Source of the DNA: Amycolatopsis keratiniphila subsp. keratiniphila
Lineage (GTDB): Bacteria; Actinomycetota; Actinomycetes; Mycobacteriales; Pseudonocardiaceae
NCBI RefSeq assembly: GCF_001620365.2
Contig: NZ_LQMT02000005.1
Coordinates: forward strand, 199,904 to 263,903
Reading direction: 5' to 3'
Length of the DNA stretch: 64,000 nt
Part shown: one piece after another, positions 25,059 through 33,189 of the stretch
Numbering within the stretch: the first letter of the stretch is position 1
Layout: each line of letters opens with the position of its first letter
The notes under the pieces: model-generated
The model's database searches: none
Told to the model about the DNA's origin: nothing
What the model saw: only the letters and a program-made list of their open reading frames with translations
Program-made: the position numbers and the translations under genes

Positions 25059-25108
25059 TATTGGCCCAACCCGATTGGCGGATATTGGAGCTGGGATGGG
25101 GCCAATCC
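25059..25108. promoter_or_regulatory. Candidate MocR operator in divergent promoter region
   Basis: Half-sites ATTGGCC (25060-25066) and GGCCAAT (25100-25106) are inverted 40 bases apart, with further ATTGG copies between them (around 25074 and 25084). Repeated half-sites are usual for MocR regulators. The gap separates the regulator from the MFS gene. Confidence 0.5.
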
Positions 25109-25126
25109 GATGCTTAGTTTGAGCAT

Positions 25127-26332
25127 ATGAAGCGACTGACCTCGGCCCAGCTGATCAGCTCCGTCGGCGACGGCGCCTACTACGTCACCTCGGCCCTGTA
25201 CTTCACGCTGATCGTCGGGCTTTCGCCCGCGCAGGTGGGGCTCGGTCTCACCGTGGGCTGGGCGGTCGGCTCGGTCGCCGGGGTCGCGCTGGGACAACTG
25301 GCCGACCGCCGCGGGCCGAAGGGCACGGCGGTCCTGCTGGCACTGGGCACGGCCGCGTCGGTCACAGCGTTCCTCTTCGTGCACTCGTTCATCGCGTTCG
25401 TGATCGCGGCCTGTGTGTATGCCTGTTTCCAATGCGGTCTCGGCGCGGCACGGCAGGCGCTGCTCGCCGGCCTGATCGACCCCGCCGGACGCACGACGTT
25501 CCGCGCCCGGTTGCAGGCGATGTCCAACGCGGGGATCGCGATCGGCGCGGCGCTCGGCGGGATCGCGCTGGCGATCGGGACGCGAGAAGCGTTCCTGACG
25601 GTGTTCGTGGTCGACGCGCTGGCCTTCGTCGCCGCGGCGCTCGTGCTCCGCAAGGTGCCCCCGGTGGCTCCGGTGCCGATGCGGGCGGGCGAGCCGTCCG
25701 TGGCCGTCCTCCGCGATCGCCCGTATGCGCTTCTGGCGCTGCTCAACATGATCATGCTGCTCTACATGCCGCTGTTCAGCCTGGTCCTCCCGCTGTGGAT
25801 CTCGACCCGGACCGCGGCACCGAGCTGGCTGGTTTCGGCGATGCTGGTGCTCAACACGGCGAGCGTGGTGGTCTTCCAGGTGCGGGTCGCGCGCGGCGTG
25901 ACCGGCCTGCGCGGCGCTTCCCGCTACGTCCGTCACGCGGGGCTGCTGCTTTTCGTCTCCTGCCTGATCTTCTCGTTCTCCGCCATGGGCGACTCCGCGT
26001 GGGCGGCGGCGCTGGTCCTGCTCGCGGGCGCCGCGCTGCAGGTGGTGGGGGAGATGGCGCAGGCGGCGGGCTCCTGGGAGATCGGCTTCGGCCTCGCGCC
26101 CGACGGCAAACAGGGGCAGTACCAAGGGCTTTTCGGCGCGGGGACGGCCATCGCCCGCATGCTCGGCCCGGTACTGCTGACCGGTCTGATCCTGGTCGGC
26201 GGAACGGTCGGCTGGGTGGTGCTGGGCGGGTTGTTCCTGCTGGCGGGGACGCTCACCGCGCCCGCCGTCCGCTGGGCGGAGCGGACCAGGCCGCGGCCCG
26301 GTCTCGAAGTCAGTCCTCCAGTGCCCGCCTGA
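25127..26332 (+). CDS. MFS transporter, 12-helix
   Basis: A 401-residue major facilitator protein with 12 predicted helices. The conserved loop between helices 2 and 3 is GQLADRRGPKG. It resembles actinobacterial drug or metabolite exporters with a short N-terminus (MKRLTSAQLISSVGDGAYYVTSALYF). It faces the MocR regulator, which probably controls it. The 3' end overlaps the convergent NUDIX gene by 23 bases. Confidence 0.87.
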   Translation: MKRLTSAQLISSVGDGAYYVTSALYFTLIVGLSPAQVGLGLTVGWAVGSVAGVALGQLADRRGPKGTAVLLALGTAASVTAFLFVHSFIAFVIAACVYACFQCGLGAARQALLAGLIDPAGRTTFRARLQAMSNAGIAIGAALGGIALAIGTREAFLTVFVVDALAFVAAALVLRKVPPVAPVPMRAGEPSVAVLRDRPYALLALLNMIMLLYMPLFSLVLPLWISTRTAAPSWLVSAMLVLNTASVVVFQVRVARGVTGLRGASRYVRHAGLLLFVSCLIFSFSAMGDSAWAAALVLLAGAALQVVGEMAQAAGSWEIGFGLAPDGKQGQYQGLFGAGTAIARMLGPVLLTGLILVGGTVGWVVLGGLFLLAGTLTAPAVRWAERTRPRPGLEVSPPVPA

Positions 26333-26702
26333 AGTGCTCCGCGAGATCGAGCTCCGCGGCTTCTTCCGCGGCGCACCACACGAAGGCGTCGTGTTCCTCG
26401 GGATCGAGCACGACTTCGCCCGGAACCTCCTCGGCGAGGGCGTACACCGCGGCGTGGATCCGCATCGGCCTGCCCGCGACGTCGTCCCAGCTGTGGGTCC
26501 CGCGTTCGCCGGTGACGTGGACGGTCAGCCCGGTCTCCTCGGCGAACTCGCGGACCACGGTTTCGGCCGGTCGCTCGCCGGGCTCGACGGTCCCGCCCGG
26601 CAGTTCCCAGCGGCCGCCCAGGAACGACGACGGCTGCCGCCGGATGAACAGGATCTTCCCGTCGCGGATCAGCCTGCCGTATGCCAAGTACTTGTCCGTC
26701 AC
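26310..26702 (-). CDS. NUDIX hydrolase
   Basis: A 130-residue pyrophosphohydrolase. The complete NUDIX box runs from GGTVEPGERPAET to REFAEETGL, with all metal-binding glutamates. The substrate is a nucleoside diphosphate derivative, not identifiable here; an MutT-like housecleaning role is possible. GTG 26702 follows GGGAAGA at good spacing; the reading frame is open much further upstream through the epoxide hydrolase region but only as a shadow. Divergent from the epoxide hydrolase. Confidence 0.85.
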   Translation of the reverse strand: MTDKYLAYGRLIRDGKILFIRRQPSSFLGGRWELPGGTVEPGERPAETVVREFAEETGLTVHVTGERGTHSWDDVAGRPMRIHAAVYALAEEVPGEVVLDPEEHDAFVWCAAEEAAELDLAEHFRRALED

Positions 26703-26780
26703 GAGCGAATCTTCCCGTACTCGGAATAGCCTCCTGATCGAGGACCGAACCTGTCCGCAATGGCTCGTAACGTGGGCTTT

Positions 26781-27938
26781 ATGGAAAACACCGAGCTCCG
26801 CCCCTTCCGCATCGACATCCCCCAGGAGCAGCTGGACGAGCTGCACGCGAAGCTCGACGGCACGCGCTGGCCCGCGCCGCTCCCCGGCGACGGCTGGGAC
26901 ACCGGAGTGCCGGTGGCCTGGCTGCGCGGGCTCGCCGAATACTGGCGGGACGGCTACGACTGGCGTGCCGCCGAACGCGAGATCAACCGTCATCCGCAGT
27001 TCGCCACGGTCATCGACGGGCAGCGGATCCACTTCCTGCACGTCCGCTCGCCCGAAGCCGGCGCGACGCCGCTGATCCTCACGCACGGCTGGCCGGGTTC
27101 GGTGGTGGAGTTCCTCGACGTCATCGGGCCGCTCACGGACCCGAAAGCGTACGGCGGCGACCCGGCGGACGCGTTCCACCTCGTGATCCCGTCGCTTCCG
27201 GGCTTCGGTTTCTCCGGCCCTGTCTCCGATTCCGGGTGGACCATGCCGCGGATCGGCCGGGCATGGGCCGAGCTGATGCGACGGCTCGGCTACGAACGCT
27301 ACGGCGTGCAGGGTGGCGACCTCGGCGCTTCGGTGTCTCCGGAGGTGGCGAGGTTCGCGCCGGACAAGGTGATCGGCGTGCACGTCAACGGCGGGCTGAC
27401 CCCGATGCCCCCGATGTCGTTGTCGGACGAGGAACTCGCTTCGCTCACCGACATCGAACGCGATCGCATCACCCGGATCGGCGCTTTCATGCAAGAGGAG
27501 TTCGGCTACATCTCGATCCAGTCCACGCGGCCGCAGACCCTCGGCTACGGGCTCGTCGATTCCCCGGTCGCGCAGCTGGCCTGGATCATGGACAAGTTCC
27601 GCGAGTGGACGCACCCGCGTCCCACCTTGCCGGAGGAGATCATCGGCAAGGACCGGCTGCTGACCAACGTCATGTTCACCTGGCTGACCGGGACCGCGGC
27701 TTCGTCCGCGTACGTCGGCTACGCGCAGGCAGAAACCTGGGGAGCCGTCGAGAAGAACTCCGGCGTGCCGACGGCGGCGCTGGTTTTCGCGCACGACGTC
27801 GGGATCCGGCGGTACTCCGAGCACGCCCACACGATCGTGCGGTGGACCGACGTCGATCGCGGCGGGCACTTTGCGGCGATGGAGGAGCCCGAGATCCTGG
27901 TCGCGGACGTACGGGAGTTCTTCCGGTCCCTCAAATGA
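26781..27938 (+). CDS. Epoxide hydrolase (alpha/beta hydrolase with EHN domain)
   Basis: About 385 residues. The N-terminal EHN segment ([20 protein letters not shown], about residues 6-110) caps an alpha/beta-hydrolase fold. The oxyanion motif is THGWPGS, the nucleophile is Asp ~180 in GGDLGAS, and the catalytic His is ~363 in GGHFAAME. It would open epoxides to diols. ATG 26781 is chosen since residue numbering then fits the family; ATG 26760 is possible. The end overlaps the convergent glycosylase gene by 8 bases. Confidence 0.9.
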   Translation: MENTELRPFRIDIPQEQLDELHAKLDGTRWPAPLPGDGWDTGVPVAWLRGLAEYWRDGYDWRAAEREINRHPQFATVIDGQRIHFLHVRSPEAGATPLILTHGWPGSVVEFLDVIGPLTDPKAYGGDPADAFHLVIPSLPGFGFSGPVSDSGWTMPRIGRAWAELMRRLGYERYGVQGGDLGASVSPEVARFAPDKVIGVHVNGGLTPMPPMSLSDEELASLTDIERDRITRIGAFMQEEFGYISIQSTRPQTLGYGLVDSPVAQLAWIMDKFREWTHPRPTLPEEIIGKDRLLTNVMFTWLTGTAASSAYVGYAQAETWGAVEKNSGVPTAALVFAHDVGIRRYSEHAHTIVRWTDVDRGGHFAAMEEPEILVADVREFFRSLK

Positions 27939-28977
27939 CGAGGACGGCCGTCTCTCCGAGGAAGCGACCGTAATCGTCCACTTCGGACTCCAGGCCGGTG
28001 ATGGCGGACCGCGAAAGCATGGCGAAGGGCTCCACGACCACCTTCGTCTGCTTCGCGGTCCGCTTGGTGTGCCAGGTTCCGGCGATCCGGCCGTCGACCA
28101 GCACCGTCGGCGCGATCATCCCGCCGCCGGCGTTGACGCGTTTCGCCTCGGCCGGGTCGAGGAGCAGATCGCGGTCGCGGTAGCCCAGCAGGTACGTGTC
28201 GAAGGCGCCGAGCAGACGCGGTGGACACGGGAGAGCGGACAACTCGGTCCGCGAAAGGGCGAAGCCGCCGCCGACGGAAACGAGGTCCAGCGCGCCGAAA
28301 GCCTTGCGGCAGAGGCCGAGCGGGAGCCCGGACCAAGCGACGAAGTCTGCGACGGTCGCGATGCCGTACGCGGTCAGGTACCGGTGTGCGAGTTCGGTAT
28401 GCGGTTCCGCCGGGTCGTGGCCTTCGGTGGCCCATTCGTCGAGGAGTACGTACGTCGGCTCCGTCCCGGCGTCCTGGCCTCGGCACAGCAGCCCTCGATT
28501 GGCCGCGTACGCCAGGAGATGGGCCGGTGCCTGGGACTTCGCGTCGAGCGCGATGCCCTCGGCGGCCAAGCCGTCGAGGATCTCCTGGCGAGTGAGTGCC
28601 TTGCCCCGCAAGAGATCCTGGAGCTTCTCGAGAGCGCGTCCGCAGAGCTCGTCGGTGAGGCCAAGCTGCCTGCGGCGTCCCTGCCCCGCCTGGACGTTAC
28701 GCGGACCGAACAGCCGGTTCAGCCAGCGGAGATCCACCGTCGGCACCAAATGGAGCGTCTTGCGCATCAACCAGGTGCGCGTCACGTCACGGGTCGCGTC
28801 GACGTCGTGGGCGGTCAGGCCCCGGCTACGGGCCCGGAACGTGAGCCGCGCGGCGGGCGTGGACTGCGCCTGGACGGCCGCGATGGATCCGGCGACGGCG
28901 AGGACGTCCGCGGCCGGGGCGGTCAGCAGTTGCGCGCGGGCACGGACGGCGCGGATGTCGTTGTCGGACGGCGTCAC
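27931..28977 (-). CDS. AlkZ/YcaQ-like DNA glycosylase (winged-helix HTH_42 family)
   Basis: A 348-residue member of the winged-helix family that includes AlkZ and E. coli YcaQ, which remove bulky alkylated purines and unhook interstrand crosslinks. The catalytic-type Q-x-Q motif is seen as VQAQSTP (Gln36, Gln38), the form typical of AlkZ rather than the QxD of Yca[12 protein letters not shown] and later [21 protein letters not shown] also match the family. GTG 28977 overlaps the stop of the CDF gene by 4 bases, so it is coupled to a metal exporter. Some members may be self-resistance proteins. Confidence 0.82.
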   Translation of the reverse strand: MTPSDNDIRAVRARAQLLTAPAADVLAVAGSIAAVQAQSTPAARLTFRARSRGLTAHDVDATRDVTRTWLMRKTLHLVPTVDLRWLNRLFGPRNVQAGQGRRRQLGLTDELCGRALEKLQDLLRGKALTRQEILDGLAAEGIALDAKSQAPAHLLAYAANRGLLCRGQDAGTEPTYVLLDEWATEGHDPAEPHTELAHRYLTAYGIATVADFVAWSGLPLGLCRKAFGALDLVSVGGGFALSRTELSALPCPPRLLGAFDTYLLGYRDRDLLLDPAEAKRVNAGGGMIAPTVLVDGRIAGTWHTKRTAKQTKVVVEPFAMLSRSAITGLESEVDDYGRFLGETAVLVI

Positions 28978-29960
28978 CCGGTGACGATCTCGTGGGCGTT
29001 CACCGGTTCGGTGTGCACGACCGCTTCCGCGAGCCGCGGGAGGACCTCGCGCAGCCGTGCCTCGACGCGATGGGCGAGGTGGTGTGCCTCGGTGACGGTC
29101 AGCCCGGCCTCGACCGACACCGCCAGCTCCGCGCGCAGGCTGTGCCCGATCCAGCGCATCCGCAGGTCCCGCGTGCCGAGCACGCCGGGGACCTCGGCGG
29201 CCGCGTGTTCGGCGCGATCGACGTCGGCTGGGTCGACGGCGTCCATCAGGCGGCGGAAGACCTCCTTGGCCGCGTCTCGCAGGACGAACAGGATCGCGAC
29301 GGTGATGGCGAGACCGACGATCGGGTCGGCCATCGGGAAGCCGAACGCGACACCGGCGGCGCCGAGCACGACCGCGAGCGAGGTGAACCCGTCGGTGCGG
29401 GCGTGCAGGCCGTCCGCGACCAGCGCGGCCGACCCGATCTCGCGGCCGACGGTGATCCGGTACCTGGCCACGAGTTCGTTGCCCGCGAAGCCGATGACAC
29501 CGGCCGCGGCGACCACCCACAGATGCTGGACCGGCCGAGGATCGAGCAGCCGCTGGACGGATTCGTACCCGGCGAGGAAGGCCGAGGCGGCGATGAGCAG
29601 GACGACGAGCACGCCGGCGAGGTCTTCGGCGCGGCCGAGCCCGTAGGTGTAGCGGCGGGTGGCGGCGCGGCGGCCGAGCAGGAAGGCGATGCCGAGCGGG
29701 AGGGCGGTCAGCGCGTCGGCGAAGTTGTGGATCGTGTCGCCGAGCAGGGCGACCGAACCGGTGATCAGCACGAGCACGAGCTGGGCGACGGCGGTGACGA
29801 ACAGGGCGGCGAACGACCAGATCAGCGTCCGGACGCCGCGTTTGCTGGTCTCCAACGCGCTGTCGACGCGGTCGGCGCTGTCGTGGCTGTGGGGAGTCAG
29901 GAGGTGCCGGAGACGGCTCTTCGCCGTCTGGTGGCCATGACTGTGTCCATGCCCTGGCAT
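28974..29960 (-). CDS. Cation diffusion facilitator (Zn/Co/Cd exporter)
   Basis: A 328-residue CDF exporter. It starts with a His-rich segment (MPGHGHSHGH), has six membrane helices, and shows the metal-site pairs GDTIHNFAD in helix 2 and DGLHARTD in helix 5. The cytoplasmic C-terminal domain ends with [16 protein letters not shown] 29960 follows GAGGTGG. An ArsR repressor with a His-rich last helix is divergent, so divalent-metal induction is likely. The stop overlaps the glycosylase start. Confidence 0.92.
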   Translation of the reverse strand: MPGHGHSHGHQTAKSRLRHLLTPHSHDSADRVDSALETSKRGVRTLIWSFAALFVTAVAQLVLVLITGSVALLGDTIHNFADALTALPLGIAFLLGRRAATRRYTYGLGRAEDLAGVLVVLLIAASAFLAGYESVQRLLDPRPVQHLWVVAAAGVIGFAGNELVARYRITVGREIGSAALVADGLHARTDGFTSLAVVLGAAGVAFGFPMADPIVGLAITVAILFVLRDAAKEVFRRLMDAVDPADVDRAEHAAAEVPGVLGTRDLRMRWIGHSLRAELAVSVEAGLTVTEAHHLAHRVEARLREVLPRLAEAVVHTEPVNAHEIVTG

Positions 29961-29979
29961 CTTCCACCTCACTGTCATG

Positions 29980-30028
29980 CTACCTGCGCAGTCATGCAGG
30001 TACGCAGGTAGAAGGATAGCGGCTATCC
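29980..30028. promoter_or_regulatory. ArsR-type operators between CDF and ArsR genes
   Basis: Two palindromes lie in the 75-base gap: CTACCTGCG (29980-29988) with CGCAGGTAG (30003-30011), and GGATAG-CGG-CTATCC (30014-30028). Both are placed to block the divergent promoters. Confidence 0.6.
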
Positions 30029-30035
30029 TCCTGGC

Positions 30036-30407
30036 ATGCACGAGTCGGTCCCGGATTTCGAGATGCCCACCGAGGAGCAGGTCCACCTGGCCGCGGAGAC
30101 GTTCCGGCTGCTCGCGGATCCGACGAGGGTCAAGGTCCTCTGGGCGCTCCTGCAGGGCGAGTCCTCGGTCGCCTGTCTCGCGGAGCTGGCGGGCGCGGCG
30201 CCGACGGCGGTCAGCCAGCACCTCGCGAAACTGCGGCTCGCGGGCCTGGTGAAGGGGCGCCGTGAGGGGACGTTCGTCTACTACTCGGCGGCCAACGATC
30301 ACGTCCGAGGCCTGCTCGCGCAGGCGCTGTTCCACGCCGACCACCTCGATCGCGACATCCCGGCAGTGCATTCCGCGGCGAAACCCCACCGTCCGGCGGC
30401 GCGCTGA
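30036..30407 (+). CDS. ArsR/SmtB-family metal-sensing repressor
   Basis: A 123-residue repressor with recognition helix TAVSQHLAKLRLAGLVKG and wing REGTFVYYSA. The last helix NDHVRGLLAQALFHADHLD carries Asp/His residues spaced like the alpha-5 zinc or nickel site of SmtB/NmtR-type sensors; the alpha-3 cysteine site (ELCVCDL) is absent, reading SVACLAEL. It faces the CDF exporter across two palindromes and very probably represses it when metal is scarce. Confidence 0.9.
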   Translation: MHESVPDFEMPTEEQVHLAAETFRLLADPTRVKVLWALLQGESSVACLAELAGAAPTAVSQHLAKLRLAGLVKGRREGTFVYYSAANDHVRGLLAQALFHADHLDRDIPAVHSAAKPHRPAAR

Positions 30408-30426
30408 ATCCGGCTACGGTGGAGCC

Positions 30427-30798
30427 GTGACCCAGTCCTCGCGCCCGGCCGTCCTGCGGTGGCTGCTGCTGTGCGTGGTGGCGCTGGGGCTCGTCGGCAT
30501 GCACCACGTCGTCGCCGAATCCGGCCACGGCGCGGAGCACTCCGCCGTCGCGATGGCGGATCCGTGTTGCGCGGACACGCCTTCGCACGACGACGGTGGA
30601 CACAGTGGACTGCACCTGTGTCTCGCGGTCCTCGCCGCGGGGGTCCTGCTGATCGTCACCTGGCTGCTCGTCCGGAATGGACGGACGGTGGCGACGTGGA
30701 AGTCGAGGCGGGCCGGTGGCTCGGCGTCGGGCCGTGATCCGCCGCGCTGGAGACCGGTGCCGGAGAAGTTGTCCCTCCTTTGCGTGTTGCGGGTGTGA
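30427..30798 (+). CDS. DUF6153-family membrane protein
   Basis: A 123-residue protein with two membrane helices (residues ~9-28 and ~62-82) flanking a His/Cys-rich extracytoplasmic loop (MHHVVAESGHGAEH, PCCADTPSHDDGGHSGLHLC). The C-terminus LLCVLRV is characteristic of DUF6153, a family often near copper export or DUF305 genes. GTG 30427 is 19 bases after the ArsR stop, so it may be cotranscribed. A metal-related role is inferred from residues and context. Confidence 0.75.
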   Translation: MTQSSRPAVLRWLLLCVVALGLVGMHHVVAESGHGAEHSAVAMADPCCADTPSHDDGGHSGLHLCLAVLAAGVLLIVTWLLVRNGRTVATWKSRRAGGSASGRDPPRWRPVPEKLSLLCVLRV

Positions 30799-30844
30799 CA
30801 GGCGGGTTCGTCCGCCCTACCCGAAACCGACTCGAGGAAGAATC

Positions 30845-31432
30845 ATGACCAGCAGCAAACTGGTCGGAGCGGCGCTCGCCGCTCTGGCCTCCTTCGCCGT
30901 GCTCACCGGATGCGCCAGTTCCGACACCGCTTCCACCGGGCACGACATGTCCACGGTGAAGGCGCCGGATCCCCAGCAGGCAAGCCACAACCAGGCCGAC
31001 GTCACGTTCGCGCAAGGGATGATCCCGCACCACGAACAGGCGCTCGCGATGGCGAAACTCGTCGAGGGCCGCACCCGGAACGCGAAGGTCGTCGACCTCG
31101 CCGCCCGGATCCAGAAGGCGCAGGATCCGGAGATCCAGCAGCTGAACGGCCTGTTGAAGGGCTGGGGAGTGGCGCCGTCGGGTGAGCACTCCGGGCACGG
31201 CTCGGCGTCCGGAATGATGACCGAGGACGATCTCGCGAAACTCGGCAAGGCCAAGGACGCCGCCTTCGACAAGCAGTGGCTGGAGATGATGGTCGAACAT
31301 CACGAAGGCGCGCTCGAGATGGCGAAGACCGCGCTGCAGCAAGGCAGCAACGCCGAGGTGAAGGCCTTGGCACAGAAGGTGATCGACGGTCAGCAGGCCG
31401 AGATCACCGAGATGCGCGCGCTGCTCGGCTGA
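30845..31432 (+). CDS. DUF305 lipoprotein
   Basis: A 195-residue lipoprotein. Lipobox LTGCASS places Cys ~22 as the acylated residue. Two DUF305 helical repeats carry the family marks QGMIPHHEQALAMAK and EMMVEHHEGALEMAK. The paired HH residues suggest metal binding on the outer face of the membrane. ATG 30845 follows CGAGGAAG. It follows DUF6153 by 46 bases, a common pairing in actinomycetes that is often linked to copper handling. Confidence 0.88.
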   Translation: MTSSKLVGAALAALASFAVLTGCASSDTASTGHDMSTVKAPDPQQASHNQADVTFAQGMIPHHEQALAMAKLVEGRTRNAKVVDLAARIQKAQDPEIQQLNGLLKGWGVAPSGEHSGHGSASGMMTEDDLAKLGKAKDAAFDKQWLEMMVEHHEGALEMAKTALQQGSNAEVKALAQKVIDGQQAEITEMRALLG

Positions 31433-31456
31433 GCCGGGCGGTGGCGCGGGTCCGGA

Positions 31457-31837
31457 TCAACCGGCCCGCGCCACCGCCTCCCGGAAATGCGCGCACTGGG
31501 TGAAGTCTTCGTGCTCGCATCCGAGAGCGCAGTCGATGATCGCCAACGAGGCCTGTGCGGCCGCGATCCGTCGTTCGAGCTCTTGCTTGTGCTGCTTGAG
31601 GATCGCTTCGCGGTCGCTGGGCTTCTGGAACATCTCGCGGATGCCGTCGAGGCTCAGTCCCGCCTCCTTCGCGCGCAGGATGATCGCGATCCGGTAGAGG
31701 TCGTTGTCGTCGTACCGCCGCCGATCGCCCGTCCGCGCCGGTTTGAGAAGGCCCACGGATTCCCAGTGGCGCAGGACGTGCGTCGCCAGGCCGAAGCGCT
31801 CCGCGACCTCGCCGACGCTCAGGATGCTTGACTTCAT
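31457..31837 (-). CDS. MerR-family regulator
   Basis: A 126-residue regulator (ILSVGEVAERFGLATHVLRHWESVGLL) with an N-terminal winged helix, a coiled-coil dimer helix and a C-terminal cysteine cluster (CALGCEHEDFTQCAHF). The three Cys plus His could sense a metal or redox signal. ATG 31837 lies in the palindrome ATGTCGACAT (31836-31845), which may be its operator. The divergent methyltransferase starts about 29 bases away and is a probable target. Confidence 0.82.
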   Translation of the reverse strand: MKSSILSVGEVAERFGLATHVLRHWESVGLLKPARTGDRRRYDDNDLYRIAIILRAKEAGLSLDGIREMFQKPSDREAILKQHKQELERRIAAAQASLAIIDCALGCEHEDFTQCAHFREAVARAG

Positions 31838-31865
31838 GTCGACATTAAGTCGCACGATTCCGCGT

Positions 31866-32561
31866 ATGTCCATGATGCAGCGGCTCGACGCCGCCGATGC
31901 CCTGCCGGGAGCCGCCGAACTGCGTGCCCGAACCTACGAACTGCTCCGGCTCGACCCCGGCTCCGCGGTGATCGACGTCGGTTGCGGTGCCGGGCTGGCC
32001 GTCTCGGAGTTGTCGGCGCGGGGCTTCCGAGCTGTCGGCGTCGACCTTTCGGAGGAGATGATCGACGAGGCCCGTCGACGGTGGCCCGAGCGGGATTTCC
32101 TTCTCGGTGACGCTTACGCGCTGCCGGTGGACGGCGGGTTCGCGGGCTACCGGGCGGACAAGGTGTTCCACGAGTTGGCGGAGCCGGAGCTCGCTCTCGC
32201 GGAGGCGCGGCGGGTTCTGGTCCCAGGCGGACGGATCGTGCTTTCCGGGCCCGACTGGGAGGGCCTGATGATCGATTCCTCCTATCCGGCGCTGACACGG
32301 GAGATCGTGCGTGCCCGGGCTTCGGTGATCGCCGCGCCTCGGATCGCACGCGGGCTTCGGCGGCTGCTCACCGAGTGCGGCTTTCGTGATGTCTCGGTGG
32401 AGGGGGTCATCGGGTTTCTCGGTGGGGAGTCGTTTTTTCGCGGGTTGGTCGAGGTTGCTGTCCGGGTAGGTTCCATTTCCGTTGAGGAGGGGGAGATTTG
32501 GCTGGCGGAACAGGTTGATGTCGTTGCTGTGCCGCAGTTTCTGGCTTCGGGTGTGGTTTGA
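31866..32561 (+). CDS. Class I SAM-dependent methyltransferase (UbiE-like)
   Basis: A 231-residue methyltransferase with motif I VIDVGCGAGLAVSELS (~residues 35-50), post-I AVGVDLSEEMIDEARRRW, and a later DFLLGDAYALPV. The substrate is unknown. ATG 31866 (MSMMQRLDAAD) fits the family; ATG 31836 would overlap the MerR start codon. The last ~60 codons (from ~32390) are richer in T than the rest, and the DNA after the stop stays atypical, hinting at a junction. Confidence 0.82.
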   Translation: MSMMQRLDAADALPGAAELRARTYELLRLDPGSAVIDVGCGAGLAVSELSARGFRAVGVDLSEEMIDEARRRWPERDFLLGDAYALPVDGGFAGYRADKVFHELAEPELALAEARRVLVPGGRIVLSGPDWEGLMIDSSYPALTREIVRARASVIAAPRIARGLRRLLTECGFRDVSVEGVIGFLGGESFFRGLVEVAVRVGSISVEEGEIWLAEQVDVVAVPQFLASGVV

Positions 32562-32879
32562 GCTTCTTGGGTTTCGGAAACTGTCGGTGGTCGGTTGCAC
32601 GTTCTGGGTGTGGACACACTCAACGACACTGTGGGACGGGGCGGCTCGGCGGGCTGAACGGAATCGTGGCGGGCGTCGTTTGTCGGTGCGGCACGGTGAG
32701 ACCCGGGGTGGTCACCATCGAGGTCGAGGACGGCCCTGTGGAGAAGGTGGGCCTGCACACCTATTGACCGGAAAGTCAAAGGTGGCGCGCCGCTGGACGT
32801 TCTTCGCTGGGTTCAGGCGGGAAGGAAGGCCTATGCGATGTGAGTCTGGACTGGCGATACGGGCAGGCCCGGTTCCGAG
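32562..32879. other. Non-coding gap with no convincing gene
   Basis: This T- and G-rich stretch between the methyltransferase and the palindromic repeat contains a 69-codon open frame (32558-32767). Its translation resembles nothing I recognise and it lacks a ribosome site. Together with 33051-33189, where I also see nothing, it flanks repeat copy B. Confidence 0.5.
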
Positions 32880-33050
32880 TGTCCACAAGGGACATATCGC
32901 GTCGATCAGGCGCCCGATTGATACCGTTATGCCCGTTTCTGGACGAGGTCGTGAGTGACAATGAGGGTTAGAACCACCCAAATCACTCACGACTCCCGCG
33001 CAAAGTGGCCAAATCGGGCGCTTTCGCTCGAACAGCGTCCCTTGTGGACA
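32880..33050. repeat. Three-block palindromic repeat, copy B (full inverted element)
   Basis: Left half: TGTCCACAAGGGAC (32880-32893), CGCCCGATT (32911-32919), GTCGTGAGTGA (32948-32958). Right half, inverted and in mirror order: TCACTCACGAC (32983-32993), AATCGGGCG (33012-33020), GTCCCTTGTGGACA (33037-33050). The blocks are exact between halves while the spacers differ. The left-half order recurs at 4586-4690. It looks like a dispersed palindromic element of about 170 bases with no coding content. Confidence 0.8.
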
Positions 33051-33189
33051 GTCAGGGCATGGTCATATTCCGGCGTCACTGGCCCGGGAGATCGCCGTGG
33101 TTCGAATACGGTGTTGCGGCGGATCATCACGGATCCGTTGTCGGGGCAGGTTCTCGATCTCGGGCGGCACCGGACCGGATCGGCCGCCG

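Noticed and set aside
32558..32767. 69-codon open frame after the methyltransferase
   Set aside because: No ribosome site, no family resemblance and T/G-skewed composition; kept only as part of the non-coding gap.
33092..33113. T-arm-like sequence around GGTTCGAATAC, suggesting a tRNA
   Set aside because: The 5-base stem is out of register with the loop, no acceptor stem or anticodon arm can be folded around it, and the stretch flanks the palindromic repeat.
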